DNA of 40,458 nucleotides from Roseibacillus sp. (GTDB lineage: Bacteria > Verrucomicrobiota > Verrucomicrobiia > Verrucomicrobiales > Akkermansiaceae), in contig PBAI01000025.1 of the NCBI GenBank assembly GCA_002715825.1, positions 61,405-101,862 on the forward strand, read 5' to 3'. How positions within the stretch are numbered: the first letter of the stretch is position 1; each line of letters opens with the position of its first letter. A model generated the notes under the pieces. That model was not told the DNA's origin and did not search any database. It saw nothing but the letters and a program-made list of their open reading frames with translations. Shown in pieces: positions 37,425 through 40,458 of the stretch. The translations under genes were made by a program, and so were the position numbers.

Positions 37425-37549
37425 ACCTCTTCATAGTCTGGACAATCGATATGACACGAAAATTCAGCGATATCACCTTTCTCGCCATTGACGAATCTCC
37501 TTCGCTATGGTTTCCCTCTCTCCGCACTCACCCTAGTAAGTGAAAAAAC

Positions 37550-37640
37550 GGATCGGTGGCTGAGTGGTCGAAAGCGCTCCCCTGCTAAGGGAGTATACCT
37601 CAAAAGGGTATCGAGGGTTCGAATCCCTCCCGATCCGCCA
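37550..37640 (+). tRNA. tRNA-Ser (anticodon GCU), encoded CCA
   Basis: Acceptor GGATCGG/CCGATCC, anticodon loop CTGCTAA on a CCC-C/G-GGG stem, long variable arm, T-arm GGGTTCGAATCCC, 3' CCA. Confidence 0.95.
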
Positions 37641-37717
37641 GTTCATCCCGTTGGTCATTGAATTGGATCCACGACCCGCGTGTCACTTTCCCGAAAAATT
37701 CGCTTCTCCCTCTGGTC

Positions 37718-40458
37718 TTACTTCGAGGGTATTTGTCCGCCGCCAGCGATATACTCGAGAATACGGATAAATGAGTGGCCCCGATTTTTCATATTCGGAT
37801 GCAGCCGCTGTTGTTCCTTCCAGAGCGCACCGACCAGCGGCCTCTGGTTCGGCTTCATCTCCGCAATCCGCCGGTCGACATAGTTCTGATGCGCGGCAAC
37901 CTTATAGGCGGCAGGAAGATCGTGGCTGCTCAATCTTACGAGCAACTGCTCCAAGGTCTCCTTCCCTTTCTTCAACTCCAGTTTGTGATCGCCCCAGATC
38001 GGAGCATCGGCAAGGACACTGGCATTGATTCGCAGCAACTCCCTCTTCAAGCGTTCCGTTACTTCGGGTTCTCTGGTGGCGATATCCGTGAGCTGGCGGG
38101 GGTCACTCTCCAAATCATACAGCTCAAACTTTCTGAAATTTACCGCCTTCTCTTTGATCGCCTTGCTCCATGATTCCTGAAATCCATTCCTTTGAACAAG
38201 TTCCCGCCGCAGCGCCTCAGTCGAGCCAGTTTTGAAGCTGCTGTTGAAAATCAGGGAAAAGAGCTCTCGTCTCTCAACCTTACGCTTCATCTCCTTCTCC
38301 ACGAGAGGATGAATCCGCTTTACCAACATCCCGATCGTCTCCCGGTCCTTTCTACTCCTGTATTCGTGGGCCCGGTATCCCATCAGGGTATAATTACCTT
38401 CCCTGACTGATGCACTCGGCTGCCCTGTCGGCCAGCTCCAGAAGAGAGGCTGACTCCGTTCGAACTTACCAGACCTCGTCAGCAAGGGAGACAGATCAGC
38501 CCCGTCCAAATGAACGTCGCGAGGCCGTGCCACCTGCAGAAGCCCACACAGAGTCGGCAGAAGATCAACGGATCCGGCTGGCTGATCTTCCACTCGCTGA
38601 CCGGCAAAACCGTCTGGCCAGAAGAAAATACCAGGAGTGAGGAGTCCCCCCTGAAACTGCGACCCCTTGTTGCCCCGAAGACCTCCATTCCGATCTTCCC
38701 GGTAGCTTCCGTGGTCAGAAGTATAGACAATCAGGGTATTGTTCAGCTCCCCTAGCTCCTCAAGTTTGGCGACCAAACGGGCGATCGCCCGGTCCGTATT
38801 CTCGATGGTCGCAGAATAGATGGCAGCTGGATCGTCAAGGGCCCCATAGCGCGCCACAATCTCATCCGGAGCCGCAATTGGATCGTGGGGTTCCTGAAAC
38901 CAGATATTGAGGAAAAACGGGGCCTCTTTATTTCGTTCTTTCTCAAGCCACGTGATCGCCTCGTCGGCGAGAATCTGACAGGCATACCCCTCCATCTCTC
39001 CTACTCTCTTACCGTTGCGGTAAAAGTTCGACGGGTTTCGATGGCTCGGACTGGCGTTATTATCAGTGGCTAACCAGTAGTCAAAACCGTGGTCATTAAG
39101 ACTGGGCTTGTCTCTCCCCCGAAAAGGCGCACCAACGTGCCACTTACCGAGGTGCACAGTCTGGTAGCCGTTGGATTTGAGTAACTCGGCAATCGTCACC
39201 TCTCTCTCCAGGAGGTGCATGTCATGCTCATGATCCTGAATCACGTGATACACTCCGGTGCGCAAATGCTGCCGTCCCGTGAGGAAGGTGGCCCTTGAGG
39301 GCGAGCACACCGGGGCTCCTGCATGAAAGTTACGAAAGCGGACTCCACGCGCCGCCAGTTTGTCCAAGGCAGGCGTACGCACAGGCCCCCCGTAACACCC
39401 AATATCCTTGGAGCCGAGGTCGTCAGCCAGCAGCAGGACCACATTCGGACGCTTTTGGGATGCAGAGGACTCCAACACTTTTCTCACCGCCGGGCTCTCG
39501 CGGAGATAGCGCCGGTGATCGAGGGTCAAATTCACGTTGTGAGGGGCATGGTATTTCTCGAAATGCCCGGGTCGGTTGAAGTGACCGACCAGATTTACCG
39601 GACGTTTTTCCTTATTGTCGACAAGCGACGGGTCGGCACCCGCACGCAGCAGCATCATGCAGATCTCCAGTCGCCCCATATGAGCAGCCCGGTGCAAGGC
39701 CGTGTCCCCATTCTTGGTTCGGATATTCGGATCCGCTCCACGCCTCAGCAGCTCCTTCACCATCAAGGTCCTTCCATAATGCGCAGCGATAATGAGCGGT
39801 GGCCGTTCCTTGTTAAAATGCTCATGGGGCATGTTTAAATCAGCTCCTGCATCCATCAGAATCCTCGCCTCTGCTGGATGATTATTGATCAGGGCAGAGT
39901 TCAGAACGGTGGTAAGATGATAATCAGGCTCCTTCTGATAACGCTCTACCGCCTCGTCCTCGGACTCTACGAAGAAGATGAACTCATTACTCAAGTAGCT
40001 TCCCGGATTCTGCACCTGGAGCATTCGAAGGCCCTTTTCCGGGAGGCTCTCCAACCGGATCTCCACGAGATCCTTTCCCGCTTCCTCAATCGTTCCTCGC
40101 ACTTTTTTCCCATCCACCAGAAGACTCGCTCCGTCTCTCAGATAAAGAGCGCTGATAACCATGGAGCGCTGCTTCTCATTGATTCGCGGGAAGAGCTGTG
40201 CGCCTCGCTGCTTGTGCAAAACTCCAGCGGTCCAAAGCGCTGGAGGAGGTGAGGTCACGTCCTCTCCATGATATCCGGTGAATGTTCCCGTAAATGATTC
40301 AGCAATAGCGAGCTCAAACAGCTCCTTCCGGCTCAGGACCGGTTCTCCCCCCACCGTATGATAAGCTCCTTCGGCAAAGTAGAACTTCACACGTCGAGGG
40401 CCCTCAGAACCGTGAAAGCATCCATTCACTCCCAGCACAACACTCCCCTCCCGTGCGC
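37718..40458 (-). CDS. Ankyrin-repeat / sulfatase fusion protein, 5' end outside window
   Basis: Ankyrin repeats (PPLIIAAHYGRTLMVKELLRRGADPNIRTKNGDTALHRAAHMGRLEICMMLLRAGADPS) followed by sulfatase (NVVLLLADDLGSKDIGCYGG, FGly motif CSPSRATFLTGR, HLGKWHVG). Frame is open to the window edge beyond the GTG at 40438. Confidence 0.88.
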   Translation of the reverse strand, partial: AREGSVVLGVNGCFHGSEGPRRVKFYFAEGAYHTVGGEPVLSRKELFELAIAESFTGTFTGYHGEDVTSPPPALWTAGVLHKQRGAQLFPRINEKQRSMVISALYLRDGASLLVDGKKVRGTIEEAGKDLVEIRLESLPEKGLRMLQVQNPGSYLSNEFIFFVESEDEAVERYQKEPDYHLTTVLNSALINNHPAEARILMDAGADLNMPHEHFNKERPPLIIAAHYGRTLMVKELLRRGADPNIRTKNGDTALHRAAHMGRLEICMMLLRAGADPSLVDNKEKRPVNLVGHFNRPGHFEKYHAPHNVNLTLDHRRYLRESPAVRKVLESSASQKRPNVVLLLADDLGSKDIGCYGGPVRTPALDKLAARGVRFRNFHAGAPVCSPSRATFLTGRQHLRTGVYHVIQDHEHDMHLLEREVTIAELLKSNGYQTVHLGKWHVGAPFRGRDKPSLNDHGFDYWLATDNNASPSHRNPSNFYRNGKRVGEMEGYACQILADEAITWLEKERNKEAPFFLNIWFQEPHDPIAAPDEIVARYGALDDPAAIYSATIENTDRAIARLVAKLEELGELNNTLIVYTSDHGSYREDRNGGLRGNKGSQFQGGLLTPGIFFWPDGFAGQRVEDQPAGSVDLLPTLCGLLQVARPRDVHLDGADLSPLLTRSGKFERSQPLFWSWPTGQPSASVREGNYTLMGYRAHEYRSRKDRETIGMLVKRIHPLVEKEMKRKVERRELFSLIFNSSFKTGSTEALRRELVQRNGFQESWSKAIKEKAVNFRKFELYDLESDPRQLTDIATREPEVTERLKRELLRINASVLADAPIWGDHKLELKKGKETLEQLLVRLSSHDLPAAYKVAAHQNYVDRRIAEMKPNQRPLVGALWKEQQRLHPNMKNRGHSFIRILEYIAGGGQIPSK

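Noticed and set aside
37550-37640. Long-variable-arm tRNA as possible tRNA-Sec (selC)
   Set aside because: The anticodon is GCU and the acceptor stem is 7 bp, so it is tRNA-Ser, not UCA tRNA-Sec.
1-40458. CRISPR arrays, transposons, integrases or prophage genes
   Set aside because: No direct-repeat/spacer pattern, transposase, integrase or phage structural motifs were seen.

Overview
This 40.5-kb window looks like chromosomal DNA from a PVC-group bacterium, probably Verrucomicrobiota (inference from DUF1501, PVC-type cytochrome, sulfatase and GEVED-type proteins). Both strands are densely coded. In order it contains: two tandem PilT-like ATPases; a zinc-ribbon/TM protein; an ECF sigma/anti-sigma/DUF1573 operon; a CysJ-like flavoprotein; an in-frame RpiB-GlyA (SHMT) fusion beside a YwlE-like phosphatase; a RodZ-like protein; RecQ; a run of exported proteins (ceramidase-like, GEVED-repeat, sialidase-like, DUF1501, esterase, GH127-like/passenger chimera, PVC cytochrome); a dGTPase; a CPA-type antiporter; IspE and PgeF; MarR; a tRNA-Ser(GCU); and an ankyrin-sulfatase fusion running off the right edge. 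The most notable observation is a gene absent from the ORF track at 31084-31395 (+). It encodes a small exported heavy-metal-associated (HMA/MerP-like) protein whose GVT-C-AGC metal-binding motif carries an in-frame TGA at the first Cys (GVT-U-AGC). A bacterial-SECIS-like hairpin follows 13 nt downstream of the TGA, the frame stays intact for 69 more codons to a TAA, and a strong intrinsic terminator follows. This is a candidate selenoprotein with a Sec-x-x-Cys metal site. All calls come from reading the sequence; no database search was run.
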